From: Monodelphis domestica
Lineage: Eukaryota; Chordata; Mammalia; Didelphimorphia; Didelphidae
Assembly (NCBI RefSeq): GCF_027887165.1
Contig: NC_077227.1
Coordinates: 351,731,207 to 351,795,206, forward strand
Length of the DNA: 64,000 nucleotides
Direction of reading: 5' to 3'
Shown: piece after piece, positions 51,635 to 56,225 of the stretch
How positions within the stretch are numbered: position 1 is the first letter of the stretch
How the letters are laid out: every line of letters starts with the position of its first letter
Position numbers and translations under genes: made by a program
The notes under the pieces: model-generated
Databases searched by the model: none
Seen by the model: the letters and a program-made list of their open reading frames with translations, nothing else
Told to the model about the DNA's origin: nothing

Positions 51635-53180
51635 CCTCTCTGTCTCTCTCTCTCCCTCTCTCTCTCTCCCTCTGTCTCTCTCTGTCTCTGTCTCTCTCTC
51701 TCTGTCTCTCTCTCTGTCTCTCTCTCCCTCTCTCTCTGTCTCTCTCTTTCCCTCTGTCTCTCTCCCTCTGTCTCTCTCTGTCTCTCTCTGTCTCTCTCTG
51801 TCTCTGTCTCTCTCTCTTCCTCTCTGTCTGTCTGTCTCTCTCGTCACATTCTACTTCCTTCCTTCATTATCTTTCTTTTATCACCCTACTTGGTGATTTC
51901 TCCTTCCTGAAGCCTTTGCCACTCCCTTGCTATTTAGCAACATCTGCTCCCCTCAAAGTTATTCTGTGAGCACTCATTTGAGTACCAGGGATAGTTACCT
52001 TGGTAACTAGCTACTTCAAATGAGATTGGAGGCCAACCTGCTGCACACTGACTTCCGCTCTGGAAGGCACTGCATTTTGGCCAGGTTCCAGGGTGGGTTG
52101 TAAATCCCTGGGTCCTTGGTTTCCTGTATCTGGTAAAGGGCTCAGCATCCTGGAGGGGGGAGCGCTTGCCAAAGGTCTATTCCCTAATTATACCATCACC
52201 CCAGTCCCAGCGACGGCCTCGTACCGAGACGGCATCTTTAATCTCCTTGGCGTCAAAGTAGGCAAGAGGCCTCATCAGGCCCACGATCAGGCGCTCAAAC
52301 TTTCCTGTCAGCTCATACTTCAGGTCGGCGATGAGGTCCTTCAGGGCAGAATGGAGAAATAAAGACAAGGAGAAAGGCTAGGTTTGGGAGGGGGGCTGGG
52401 GAGGGAGAGACAGGCTCTCTGGGGAAGCCTAAACTGGCTTTTTCCAAGGAAAAAGGGTTTGGGGATTGAGGCAGCAGAGGATCTCCCACCCCCAGGCTCC
52501 TGGGTGGGAGCAGGGGAGTTACCTTGCCATAGAGGGATTTGTAGCTCTGACAGATCTCCTGTCTCTGCTTGTTGCTCCGGGAGGTAATCAGCTCTAATAT
52601 GGCTTCTTTGTCACTGCCTGCAATAGGGAAAGCCCCAACACACATTTCTTCCTCCAAATATCCCTTAAAGATCATGCTTCAGCTGCTCCCCTCACCCTCG
52701 TCAGGATCCCAAACCCTGACTAAGAATGAAGGCAGACTAAACATTTATACAGTGTCTGCCACAGACAGACACACACACACACACAAAGACAGAGATAGAG
52801 AACATCATATCATTGCACAGAACTACATGGGGGCTTAGAGATCCCTTAATTTAACTCCCTCTAACTCCTCATTTTATAGATACAGTGAAACCCAAAAGAA
52901 ATGACTTGCTCAAGGTCACACAGCAAGTCAGTAGCAGAACCCAGGCATCCAGAGTCCTGGATCTACTACATCAAATGGAAACCTCTTCTCACACGCCAAG
53001 ATGACTTTGGCCAAAGCTCAAGTCTGAGGTTTTCCTTTCACCCCGCTAGGCCACTAAACAACCTCCCTTCCCCTTGGCCTGACACTGACCAAAGCCCTTC
53101 ATGGCTGTGTACAGGGTTTCAGCATCCTTGTTGGCATCGAAGTCAGCATAGTCCGTGATGGAGCCCCGGTACCTTTTGCC
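18211..53180 (-). CDS. ANXA6: Annexin A6 gene, coding exons 3-26 (start-codon exon not established)
   Basis: Annexin A6 is a calcium-dependent phospholipid-binding protein of the cytosol, plasma membrane and endosomes (family knowledge). Twenty-four exons were joined by translation, AG acceptors and GT donors; together they encode 668 residues and a stop, against about 667 for the same part of the human protein as I recall it. Numbering from the first visible residue, repeats 1-4 span about 8-320, a linker 320-355, and repeats 5-8 about 355-668. The type II calcium signature GxGT, then 38 residues, then D or E, is complete in repeats 2, 4, 5, 6 and 8. Repeat 1 has GFGS, repeat 3 has KWGT, and repeat 7 lacks the motif; its Thr/Ser-rich loop is one residue longer than I recall in human. 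No in-frame stop or frameshift was seen. The missing piece should be only a few residues, since human begins MAKPAQ before this point. Confidence 0.97.
18556..18678 (-). CDS. ANXA6: ANXA6 exon 25 (repeat 8)
   Basis: One hundred and twenty-three nt, 41 codons (609-649). It begins [20 protein letters not shown] and ends SLHHVIE. Acceptor TATCAG|GGA, donor GAG|gtaagg. A (GT)12 run on the sense strand lies about 45 nt before the acceptor. Confidence 0.97.
18724..18747 (+). repeat. (AC)12 microsatellite, (GT)12 in ANXA6 pre-mRNA sense
   Basis: Twelve perfect units in the intron before exon 25, ending about 45 nt from its acceptor. Confidence 0.97.
19108..19310 (+). mobile_element. Marsupial SINE, hairpin-tailed
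   Basis: GGGAGGTCCTGGGTTCAAAT and GACTCTGAGATGGAAGGTAA. Confidence 0.8.
19800..19858 (-). CDS. ANXA6: ANXA6 exon 24 (start of repeat 8)
   Basis: Fifty-nine nt, residues 589-608, reading [20 protein letters not shown], identical to human as I recall it. Acceptor CCTTAG|TC, donor AAG|gtaaac. Confidence 0.96.
20625..20715 (+). mobile_element. L2 LINE 3' terminus
   Basis: CAGTGCCTAGCACATAGTGG then GTGCTTAATAAATATTTGTC. Confidence 0.7.
21218..21313 (-). CDS. ANXA6: ANXA6 exon 23 (end of repeat 7)
   Basis: Ninety-six nt, residues 557-588 plus one base. It begins [20 protein letters not shown] and ends RDALVAI. Acceptor TTTCAG|TT, donor ATAG|gtcagt. Confidence 0.97.
21797..21985 (+). mobile_element. 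Marsupial SINE close to exon 22
   Basis: AGGCCTGGAGTCAAGAAGAC, AGTCACTTAACCCCACTTGT and a GGAAGTAAGAG tail. It ends about 35 bp from the exon 22 donor. Confidence 0.8.
22022..22118 (-). CDS. ANXA6: ANXA6 exon 22 (repeat 7)
   Basis: Ninety-seven nt, residues 525-556 plus one base. It begins [20 protein letters not shown] and ends [10 protein letters not shown]. This repeat has no GxGT loop; its Thr/Ser-rich loop is one residue longer than the human one I recall. Acceptor TTGCAG|GAG, donor AGAG|gttagc, with T at +3. It is three nt longer than exon 9, its counterpart. Confidence 0.95.
22733..22750 (-). CDS. ANXA6: ANXA6 exon 21, 18-nt micro-exon
   Basis: Eighteen nt encoding VIAEIL (519-524), flanked by CTCTCAG| and |gtgagt. 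Human ANXA6 has an alternatively spliced VAAEIL exon at exactly this point; skipping it gives the shorter isoform. Because the length is a multiple of three and it is phase 0 at both ends, skipping keeps the frame. The strong gtgagt donor supports real use. Confidence 0.93.
22988..23125 (+). mobile_element. Marsupial SINE, 3' truncated
   Basis: GGGAGGTCCTGGGTTCAAAT and CAAGTCACTTAACCCTCATT; the tail is missing. Confidence 0.75.
23296..23515 (-). mobile_element. Marsupial SINE, RTE-tailed
   Basis: Plus strand GTCATGCCTGACTCTTTGTG to AGTGACTTGTCCAGGGGCAC. Confidence 0.8.
24088..24102 (-). promoter_or_regulatory. Weak CTCF-like motif in intron 20
   Basis: GCTCCCCCTGCTGAC on the plus strand, an inverted CTCF-type core with two departures from consensus. 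Confidence 0.2.
24268..24520 (+). mobile_element. MIR/CORE-SINE
   Basis: TAGCTGTGTGACCCTGGGTA, then AAATGGGGATAATCATAGCA and CTCTATAAATGCTTATTATT. Confidence 0.7.
24727..24852 (+). repeat. 63-bp tandem duplication (two copies)
   Basis: Unit 24727-24789 is repeated at 24790-24852 with one visible difference (T at 24735, C at 24798). It lies inside a MIR-like SINE (about 24665-24900). Confidence 0.95.
26481..26534 (-). CDS. ANXA6: ANXA6 exon 20 (start of repeat 7)
   Basis: Fifty-four nt, 18 codons (501-518) reading [18 protein letters not shown]; human has [18 protein letters not shown] as I recall it. Acceptor CTGCAG|GCA, donor CAG|gtgaga. Confidence 0.95.
27112..27270 (+). mobile_element. 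Marsupial SINE, hairpin-tailed, head truncated
   Basis: CTGAGTTCAAATTTGACCTC, AGGCAAGTCACTTAACCCCT and a GATAGAAGGTAAGGGTTT tail. Confidence 0.8.
27327..27393 (+). repeat. (GA)33 microsatellite
   Basis: Uninterrupted GA units, followed by (GACA)n at about 27404-27421. Confidence 0.97.
28380..28905 (+). mobile_element. L1 LINE, 3' part of ORF2 and 3' UTR
   Basis: CAGGGAAATGCAAATTAAAT, CCCATCAGATTGGGAAAATT and TGGAATCCTATTGTGCTGTA match the end of mammalian L1 ORF2. No intact frame remains. Confidence 0.75.
29095..29330 (+). mobile_element. MIR-like SINE
   Basis: TGATCTTAGACAAGTCAGTC and TCAGTTTCCCAATCAATTAA. Confidence 0.6.
29406..29640 (+). mobile_element. Marsupial SINE, RTE-tailed
   Basis: Head GGGGCAGCTAGGTGACAAAG, tail GAGTTCAAGACATGACTGAA. 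Confidence 0.85.
30074..30153 (-). CDS. ANXA6: ANXA6 exon 19 (end of repeat 6)
   Basis: Eighty nt, residues 474-500. It begins [20 protein letters not shown] and ends ILISLAT. The Asp of SSD is the acidic calcium ligand of repeat 6. Acceptor TCTCAG|AC, donor ACG|gtaaga. Confidence 0.96.
30476..30566 (-). CDS. ANXA6: ANXA6 exon 18 (repeat 6)
   Basis: Ninety-one nt, residues 444-473 plus one base. It begins [20 protein letters not shown] and ends NEAYQE. Acceptor TTCTAG|GGA, donor GAAG|gtaaga. Confidence 0.97.
30920..31033 (-). CDS. ANXA6: ANXA6 exon 17 (repeat 5/6 junction)
   Basis: One hundred and fourteen nt, residues 406-443. It begins [20 protein letters not shown] and ends QLKKAME. Acceptor AAAAG|GAC, preceded by an A-rich rather than pyrimidine-rich stretch, so this is a weak-looking 3' splice site. 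Donor GAG|gtgtca. Confidence 0.96.
31606..31700 (-). CDS. ANXA6: ANXA6 exon 16 (repeat 5)
   Basis: Ninety-five nt, residues 374-405. It begins [20 protein letters not shown] and ends SHFGR. Acceptor TTTCAG|GT, donor CGA|gtgaga. Confidence 0.97.
31960..32115 (-). mobile_element. MIR fragment
   Basis: AAAATTGAGGTCCAGAAAGA and CTAGCCCATGGTCACAA on the plus strand, diverged MIR core. Confidence 0.55.
32228..32475 (+). mobile_element. Marsupial SINE, RTE-tailed
   Basis: CTTGGGCAAGTCACTTAACC body; tail ATCTTGGCCAAGAAAACCCC and AGTCAGACATGACTCAACAA. Confidence 0.85.
33370..33760 (+). mobile_element. CR1/L3 LINE fragment
   Basis: AAAATGAGGTTATGCCAGAG and TTCTTGGCAAGGTTATTAGA parallel the fragment at 10460-10740. 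Confidence 0.45.
33990..34230 (+). mobile_element. MIR/CORE-SINE
   Basis: GTAGCTAGGTGGCTCAATGG head and AAAATGCTTTGCAAATATTA 3' end. Confidence 0.65.
34240..35520 (+). mobile_element. L2 LINE, about 1.3 kb
   Basis: L2 3' region with CAGGCCCTTATCACCTCTTG, ATTTCAGGCTCTCGACAGCC and the terminus AGCACAGTACCTAGCATATG ... TTGTTGACTTGAA. An AT-rich tract with TATA/CATA units lies at 35270-35390. Confidence 0.75.
35555..36200 (+). mobile_element. Marsupial L1 LINE, 3' end
   Basis: GGGATGCCCTTCGACTGGGG, AATACTATTGTGCCAAAAGG and AGGAGAACATTGTACACAGA, ending in the G-rich GGGAGGGGGGTTGGAGGGGC and an A-rich tail. Little diverged, so probably the youngest L1 piece here. Only 3' sequence, no intact ORF2. 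Confidence 0.85.
36240..36990 (+). mobile_element. CR1/L3 LINE fragment
   Basis: CCTCAGGGATCTGTCCTTGG, ATAATGACTTAGATGAAGCC and AGGCTGCATTGGGAGTCAGG fit CR1 ORF2 3' sequence. Likely continues at 37435-37520 and 37855-37885, beyond SINE insertions. Confidence 0.7.
37030..37225 (+). mobile_element. Marsupial SINE, first of an adjacent pair
   Basis: GACAGCTAGGTGGAGCAGTG head; RTE tail cut after TCCAGTATCTTGGCCAAAAA. Confidence 0.8.
37236..37425 (+). mobile_element. Marsupial SINE, second of an adjacent pair
   Basis: GGGCAGCTAGGTGGCTAGAG head; tail AATGGAGTCACAAAAGTCAG ... TGACTAAATAAA. Confidence 0.8.
37537..37745 (+). mobile_element. Marsupial SINE, hairpin-tailed
   Basis: GGGGCAGCTGGGCAGCTCAG head, TTGATTCTAAGATGAAAGGT tail. 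It carries a small internal duplication around CACTTAACAAGTCACTTAAC. Confidence 0.85.
37969..37988 (+). promoter_or_regulatory. CTCF-like motif upstream of exon 16
   Basis: TGGGCACTAGATGGCGGCAG fits the CTCF core CASYAGRKGGCR closely. It lies in unique DNA about 450 bp beyond the exon 15 donor. Confidence 0.45.
38437..38518 (-). CDS. ANXA6: ANXA6 exon 15 (linker / start of repeat 5)
   Basis: Eighty-two nt, residues 347-373 plus one base. It begins [20 protein letters not shown] and ends RKAMKGL. Acceptor TTCTAG|CTC, donor TTAG|gtaagg. The intron that follows (31701-38436, 6.7 kb) is the second longest in the visible gene and is filled with L2, CR1, L1 and SINE copies. Confidence 0.96.
38825..38990 (-). 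mobile_element. MIR fragment
   Basis: CTCATTTTACAGGTGAGAAA on the plus strand with ACAGCCAGTCACTGGCAGTC. A second MIR piece is at about 38090-38250. Confidence 0.55.
39459..39477 (+). promoter_or_regulatory. CTCF-like motif after exon 14
   Basis: TGGCCGCCAGGGGGAGCCT is close to the CTCF consensus TGGCCACCAGGGGGCGCTA. It has the same orientation as the motif at 37969. Confidence 0.5.
39578..39656 (-). CDS. ANXA6: ANXA6 exon 14 (linker between the two halves)
   Basis: Seventy-nine nt, residues 320-346. It begins with a split Asp, continues [20 protein letters not shown] and ends AVARVE. This is the annexin A6-specific linker joining the two four-repeat lobes. Acceptor TTCCAG|T, donor GAG|gtcaga, with C at +3. 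A CTCF-like motif lies about 100 bp into the following intron. Confidence 0.96.
40740..40890 (-). mobile_element. MIR fragment
   Basis: GGAGGTTAAGTGACATGCTC and GGATTTGAATTCAGGTTTTC on the plus strand. Confidence 0.6.
41544..41602 (-). CDS. ANXA6: ANXA6 exon 13 (end of repeat 4)
   Basis: Fifty-nine nt, residues 301-319 plus two bases, reading [19 protein letters not shown]. Human has SGGDDD here, so a Cys replaces Ser. Acceptor TGCTAG|AAT, donor GATGA|gtaagt. Confidence 0.95.
42095..42230 (+). mobile_element. L2 LINE 3' terminus
   Basis: TCCTCAGGCTTAGCACAGTC and GTGCTTAATGAATTCTTGAT. Confidence 0.65.
42362..42545 (-). mobile_element. Marsupial SINE, hairpin-tailed
   Basis: Plus strand TTCTAAGGCAGAAGAATGGT, ACTTGCCCAGGATCACACAG, GACCTCCCATCTCCAGGCC. 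Confidence 0.85.
42759..42881 (-). CDS. ANXA6: ANXA6 exon 12 (repeat 4)
   Basis: One hundred and twenty-three nt, 41 codons (260-300). It begins [20 protein letters not shown] and ends SLYSMIK. GLGT plus the Asp 38 residues later (first Asp of exon 13) form a complete type II site. Acceptor TCCAG|GGT, donor AAG|gtgagc. Equal in length to exon 25. Confidence 0.97.
43172..43230 (-). CDS. ANXA6: ANXA6 exon 11 (start of repeat 4)
   Basis: Fifty-nine nt, residues 240-259, reading [20 protein letters not shown]. Acceptor CCCAG|TA, donor AAG|gtaggt. Equal in length to exon 24. Confidence 0.96.
43325..43470 (-). mobile_element. MIR fragment
   Basis: AGAAGACTGAGATACAGCTG and AAGTGATTTGCTCACGGTCA on the plus strand. 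Confidence 0.5.
43711..43893 (+). repeat. Degenerate 30/31-bp minisatellite, six copies
   Basis: Units begin at 43711, 43741, 43771, 43802, 43833 and 43863. Each has the pattern GGGTTCTCTGAATCTAGRCT then an AT-rich end. It lies in the intron between exons 10 and 11. Confidence 0.9.
44127..44222 (-). CDS. ANXA6: ANXA6 exon 10 (end of repeat 3)
   Basis: Ninety-six nt, residues 208-239 plus one base. It begins [20 protein letters not shown] and ends KLMLAV. Acceptor ATTCAG|TG, donor GTTG|gtaggt. Equal in length to exon 23. Confidence 0.97.
44558..44651 (-). CDS. ANXA6: ANXA6 exon 9 (repeat 3)
   Basis: Ninety-four nt, residues 177-207 plus one base. It begins [20 protein letters not shown] and ends SKQHLRL. 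KWGT stands where other repeats have GxGT. Acceptor CACAG|GAC, donor CTGG|gtgagc. Confidence 0.97.
45118..45345 (-). mobile_element. Marsupial SINE with 21-bp perfect hairpin
   Basis: Plus strand AAGTGACTTGCCCAGGGTGA and TCTGGCCTGGCACTCAATCC. It contains an inverted duplication at 45255-45309 (see findings). Confidence 0.85.
45485..45660 (-). mobile_element. MIR-like SINE
   Basis: TTTTATAGTTGAGGAAACGG and GGCTGGATTTGAACTTAGGT on the plus strand; ends about 45 bp from the exon 8 donor. Confidence 0.65.
45705..45761 (-). CDS. ANXA6: ANXA6 exon 8 (start of repeat 3)
   Basis: Fifty-seven nt, 19 whole codons (158-176) reading [19 protein letters not shown]. This acidic segment matches human closely. 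Acceptor CCCCAG|GGG, donor AAG|gtaaag. Its counterpart in repeat 7, exon 20, is one codon shorter. Confidence 0.96.
46315..46512 (-). mobile_element. Marsupial SINE, hairpin-tailed, full length
   Basis: AACCCTTACCTTCTGTCTTT tail through CCCAGGACCTCCCATCTCTG to GAGCCACCCAGCTGCC. Confidence 0.88.
46590..46725 (+). mobile_element. L1 3' UTR fragment
   Basis: ACAATGACCAATATGGAAGT and GGGTTTTGCATAAATAAAAT, an L1-type 3' end with an A-rich tail. Confidence 0.5.
47595..47674 (-). CDS. ANXA6: ANXA6 exon 7 (end of repeat 2)
   Basis: Eighty nt, residues 131-157. It begins [20 protein letters not shown] and ends MLVVLLQ. The Asp of IAD is the acidic calcium ligand of repeat 2. Acceptor TTCTAG|CA, donor CAG|gtattg. 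Equal in length to exon 19. Confidence 0.96.
47924..47939 (+). repeat. Poly(C) run, 16 nt
   Basis: Uninterrupted run in intron 6; the transcribed RNA carries G16. Confidence 0.97.
48770..49480 (+). repeat. Ancient interspersed repeat, split by a SINE
   Basis: TGATGTGCCAGGCACCAGGG, TCTCAAGGGGCTTACATTCT, then after the SINE GACTTGTGCTTTAGGAAAAT. Related pieces occur at 27480-27625, 54655-54980 and 61850-61945. I am unsure of the class. Confidence 0.55.
49145..49285 (+). mobile_element. Marsupial SINE, head truncated
   Basis: GCTGTGTGACCCTGGGCATG and TTGATTCCAAGGTGGAAGTT, inserted in the older repeat. Confidence 0.8.
49986..50125 (+). mobile_element. Marsupial SINE near exon 6, tail shortened
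   Basis: GGGGCAGCTAGGTAGTACAG head and ACCTGGGTTCAAATCTGATC body. Confidence 0.8.
50154..50244 (-). CDS. ANXA6: ANXA6 exon 6 (repeat 2)
   Basis: Ninety-one nt, residues 101-130 plus one base. It begins [20 protein letters not shown] and ends in VEAYKD. The GIGT loop is the repeat 2 calcium site. Acceptor TCTAG|GGC, donor GATG|gtaaga. A SINE (49986-50125) sits about 30 bp beyond the donor. Equal in length to exon 18. Confidence 0.97.
50440..51180 (+). mobile_element. L2 LINE 3' region, split by a SINE
   Basis: AGTGGGTCCCTATTACATCC, TCTCAGCTAAAATCCTACCT, and after the SINE CTTAGCACAGTGCCTGTCAT ... GTTTGTTGACTGAC. Confidence 0.8.
50792..50970 (+). mobile_element. Marsupial SINE with 14-bp target duplication
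   Basis: Flanked by AAGAAACCTTTCTC at 50778-50791 and 50971-50984. Hairpin-tailed type inserted into an L2. Confidence 0.93.
51525..51842 (+). repeat. Long (CT)n-derived tract
   Basis: About 318 bp almost purely C and T with CTGT and CCCT variants, in the intron between exons 5 and 6. Sense RNA is purine-rich (GA). Confidence 0.97.
52225..52338 (-). CDS. ANXA6: ANXA6 exon 5 (repeat 1/2 junction)
   Basis: One hundred and fourteen nt, residues 63-100, phase 0 at both ends. It opens [20 protein letters not shown] and closes AKEIKDAVS. The Glu in KYE is the acidic calcium ligand 38 residues after GFGS of repeat 1. Acceptor GAAG|GAC, donor TCG|gtacga. Equal in length to exon 17. Confidence 0.97.
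52523..52617 (-). CDS. ANXA6: ANXA6 exon 4 (repeat 1)
   Basis: Ninety-five nt; two bases complete Gly31, followed by residues 32-62. It begins [20 protein letters not shown] and ends in SLYGK, nearly identical to human. Acceptor TTGCAG|GC, donor AAG|gtaact. Its length equals that of exon 16, its counterpart in repeat 5. Confidence 0.97.
52845..52990 (-). mobile_element. MIR fragment
   Basis: CTTGCTCAAGGTCACACAGC and AGTAGCAGAACCCAGGCATC on the plus strand, between exons 3 and 4. Confidence 0.6.
53090..53180 (-). CDS. ANXA6: ANXA6 exon 3 (start of repeat 1)
   Basis: Ninety-one nt encoding visible residues 1-30 plus one base. It reads [20 protein letters not shown] and continues to TAMKGF, matching human GAKYRGS...LYTAMKGFG. 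The acceptor is CAG|GGC after a T-rich tract, and the donor is TTTG|gtcagt, with an unusual C at +3. The exon begins in phase 0, so the upstream exon must end on a whole codon. Confidence 0.95.
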
Positions 53181-53540
53181 CTGTCAAAAGAAAAACAAAG
53201 AGAGTAAACTGGAGAGGAAAGGACTTAGCAGAGGCTTCTGTGCCTTTCACATCCAGAAAATGCTCCTCAATCCCATGACTCGAGTCACGCGGAGCCAATG
53301 GCTTCCCAGGATGGGATCCTCCTCCCACAGGGCAGTGAGCATCCTAGCCTTCGGTGCCTTAACCATCAGGTGCTGTAATGGACCCCACGGAAGAGGAAAG
53401 GAGTGTCTGGACACTACCAGCAATCCGTTCTGGTTTGTTGATTAGCTCAGAGTGAATGAAACCCAAGACAGAATCCGCACACATTTCACACAGCCACACG
53501 CTGACTGCTCCACTCCTCACAAAGAAGGGAACTTGCTTAC

Positions 53541-53564
53541 GGAGGGGACGGAGCCAGGGCGCAT
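53541..53564 (-). CDS. Alternative candidate first coding exon (MRPGSVPS), unproven
   Basis: Minus-strand ATG followed by eight codons and TCC|gtaagc, phase 0 with respect to exon 3, only 360 bp away. The surrounding 300 bp has more CpG than the rest of the window, which could suit an internal promoter. The Kozak context is weak and the peptide does not resemble any annexin A6 N-terminus I know. Confidence 0.12.
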
Positions 53565-53833
53565 CCACTTCCCCTGCTAATGATCCAGCTCAGGGGGCAG
53601 GTGAGTGATGCCTGGGGCAAGTAAAAAATGCTAGCCCCACACAGGTTTACATCTCAGAAGCAGGGGATATGCATGAACCAAGAAAGGGCAAAAAGAGTTC
53701 TGAGCAAGGATGCAGGTGGGGTACGTGGAAGGGTTGCTCCTCTCTGCCTTTACTAACTGACCGAAGAATGACCCTGTAGAAGTTGGTACCAAGTTCTCAC
53801 TATGACCTGGTGTCAATAATATGAGACTTGTGG

Positions 53834-54027
53834 GGGCAGCTGGGTAGCTTAGTGGATTGAGAGCCAGCCCTAGAGACGGGAGGTCCTGGGTTCAAATCTG
53901 GCCTCAGCCACTTCCTAGCTGTGTGACCCTGGGCAAGTCACTTGACCCCCATTGCCTAGCCCTTACCACTCTTCTGCCAATACACAGTATTGACTCCAAG
54001 ACGGAAGGTAAGGGTTTAAAAAATAAT
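53834..54027 (+). mobile_element. Young marsupial SINE with 19-bp target duplication
   Basis: Hairpin-tailed type close to consensus, with CCAATACACAGTATTGACTC tail. Flanked by AATAATATGAGACTTGTGG at 53815-53833 and 54028-54046, identical. Confidence 0.94.
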
Positions 54028-54654
54028 AATAATATGAGACTTGTGGCCATGTGTGACTCTCCCACAGCCTGGGCTGAGGCAGAGTAGCCTCTATGCTTTC
54101 TAGAGTACCAGCACCAGGATGCTAGAAGGCCCTCATTTCGGAGGGAGGCTATTCCTTTTCAGAGACCATTGCTCAGACACCACTCTAAGCCATGGAGCCT
54201 CATGGGACTGATGTAAAGAAAGCGCCATGGTAATGTGAGTTATCATCTCACCTCTTACCCTGTTTTACAAAGAAGGAAACTGAGGCCAAATGTTTCCCAG
54301 CAGGGGTTCCTAACCTTCACCTGATGAACTTCTTTAAAAGATACTTTATTAACTGCATTTCATAATAATTTGCTTCCTTTGCAATTCTAAATATTTTTTG
54401 CATTTAAAAACATGATTCTGAGAGTCTATGGGTTTCACCAGACTACCAAAAAGGTTTATGACACTCTCACCCAGAGGTTAAGAACTCCTGCCCTCAAGTC
54501 TTAGCCTGAGCAAAGGTCTAACCTTCCTAGGTTTTAGACACTACTCACCTTTGATTCCTCATCTAGAAAAAGGAAATATGAATTGCCTCACCTACATTGC
54601 AGGTTCTGTTTAATGAAAACCATGAAGTAACTCCCTGAGGCTGCTTTGAGTTAG

Positions 54655-54980
54655 TCAGTAAACATTTATCAAGGACCTACTATGTGCAAGGCACTGTGCT
54701 AAGGGCTGGGATGCTAAGACAGGCAAAAGACAGTCCTGCTCTCAAGGAACTCACAATCTAATGGGAGAGACAAATACAAACAATATAAATACAGGATAAA
54801 TAGGAAATAATAAACAAGGGGCAAGGACTAGCATTAAGGCTGATGGGGAAAGGCTTTGGTGGAAGGTGGAATTTGAGCTGGAACTGAAGAAGCCAGGAAA
54901 AGTGGAAGGGGGGGATGAGGAGGGAAAGCATTGCAGACTTGGGGGACAGCCAGAGAAAGTACTTGGAGCCTGGAAGATGG
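54655..54980 (+). repeat. Ancient interspersed repeat
   Basis: CTACTATGTGCAAGGCACTG, CTCTCAAGGAACTCACAATC, then GCCTGGAAGATGGAGTG. Class uncertain. Confidence 0.55.
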
Positions 54981-55084
54981 AGTGTTCTTTGAAGAAGAGT
55001 AAGGAGGCCAGCCTCAGAGTATGATTTTTTTTGGGGGGGGTAGAGGATGGGGTGTTGAGGTTGGTGGTAGACTGGAGGAAATTT

Positions 55085-55190
55085 CTCATTGGCTATTGGG
55101 AGGGGTGGAGAAAGGGAGCGAAAGAACACGAATCATGTAACCATGGAAAAATATACTAAACAAATAATTAATTAAATGAAATTTAAAATA
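55085..55190 (+). mobile_element. L1 3' end fragment
   Basis: GAATCATGTAACCATGGAAA and AATAATTAATTAAATGAAAT, the same terminus as at 36150-36200. Confidence 0.65.
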
Positions 55191-55469
55191 AAGATATGAT
55201 TGGAAAAATAGAGTGGGGAGGGGTATAAAGGACTTTGGATTCCAAACAGATTTTATGTGTGAACGTGGATGTACTAAGGAGTTTTAAGAGGCCTACATAT
55301 AGAATGAGGGAACTCACAGTCCTGGTCATATGAATGTGGTGTAGATGATAAAGGGCAGACCTTAGAGTCAGGAGGGCCTGGGTTCAAATCCTGCCTCTGA
55401 TCCATACCAGTTACAAGAACTTTAGGCAAATTATTTAATCTAGTACTTTTATGCCAATTTTTTAAGACT

Positions 55470-55712
55470 ATATAGGCAGCTAGTGGATAGAATCAAGCCT
55501 GGAGTCAGAAGATTCATTTTCCTGAGTTCAAATCTGACTTCAGATATTTACTAGCTGTGTGACCCTAGGCAAGTCACTTAACTCTGTTTGCCTCAGTTTC
55601 CTCATCTGTAAAATGAGCTAGAGAAGGAAATGACAAACCATTCTAGTATCTTTGCCAAGAAAACCCCAAATGGGACCCCAAAGAGTTGAACATGCCTGGA
55701 AGGTGCTAGCAG
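55470..55712 (+). mobile_element. Marsupial SINE, RTE-tailed
   Basis: CTAGGCAAGTCACTTAACTC body and TATCTTTGCCAAGAAAACCC tail. A diverged SINE head precedes it at 55330-55440. Confidence 0.85.
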
Positions 55713-55734
55713 GAGATTTCTAATGTTAGAGTTC

Positions 55735-56225
55735 CCTCTATCAGTGAAATTAGAAGTCCAGGACCTATCCCTATTGAGAAGTTGGAGGGTATCCAGAGAA
55801 CAATAGGATGAAGGGATCTGGAGACCATGTTATATGTCAGTGGCAGGAATCAGAGATGTTTAGACTAGAGAAGACAAATGAGGGGAGGCATGATGGTTGT
55901 CTTCCAGCATTTGAAGTAGCCTCACATGGAAGAAGACTTAGATGTGTTCTGCATATACCCAGAGGACAGAACAAGGAGTAATGGGTAGAGATACTGCAGA
56001 AAGGTAGATTTTGGCACAATAGGAGGAAAAACTCTTCTAAGCAGAGCTGTCCAAAAGTAAGCTGAGCTGCCTTGCTAGGGAGCAAATCTCCTGTCATTAG
56101 AGGTTTTCCAATAGAACCTGGATAACTAATTGTTTGAGATGTTGTAGAGGGGATTTCTGTTCAGGTACTGGTCCATCAAGATGCCCTGCGAGGGCTCTTC
56201 TTGTTCCACAGTCTGTGACTCTATG
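55735..56225 (+). mobile_element. CR1/L3 LINE 3' part
   Basis: GGAGGGTATCCAGAGAACAA, GGCATGATGGTTGTCTTCCA, AGAGCTGTCCAAAAGTAAGC and TGTTGTAGAGGGGATTTCTG follow CR1/L3 order to its end. Confidence 0.75.
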
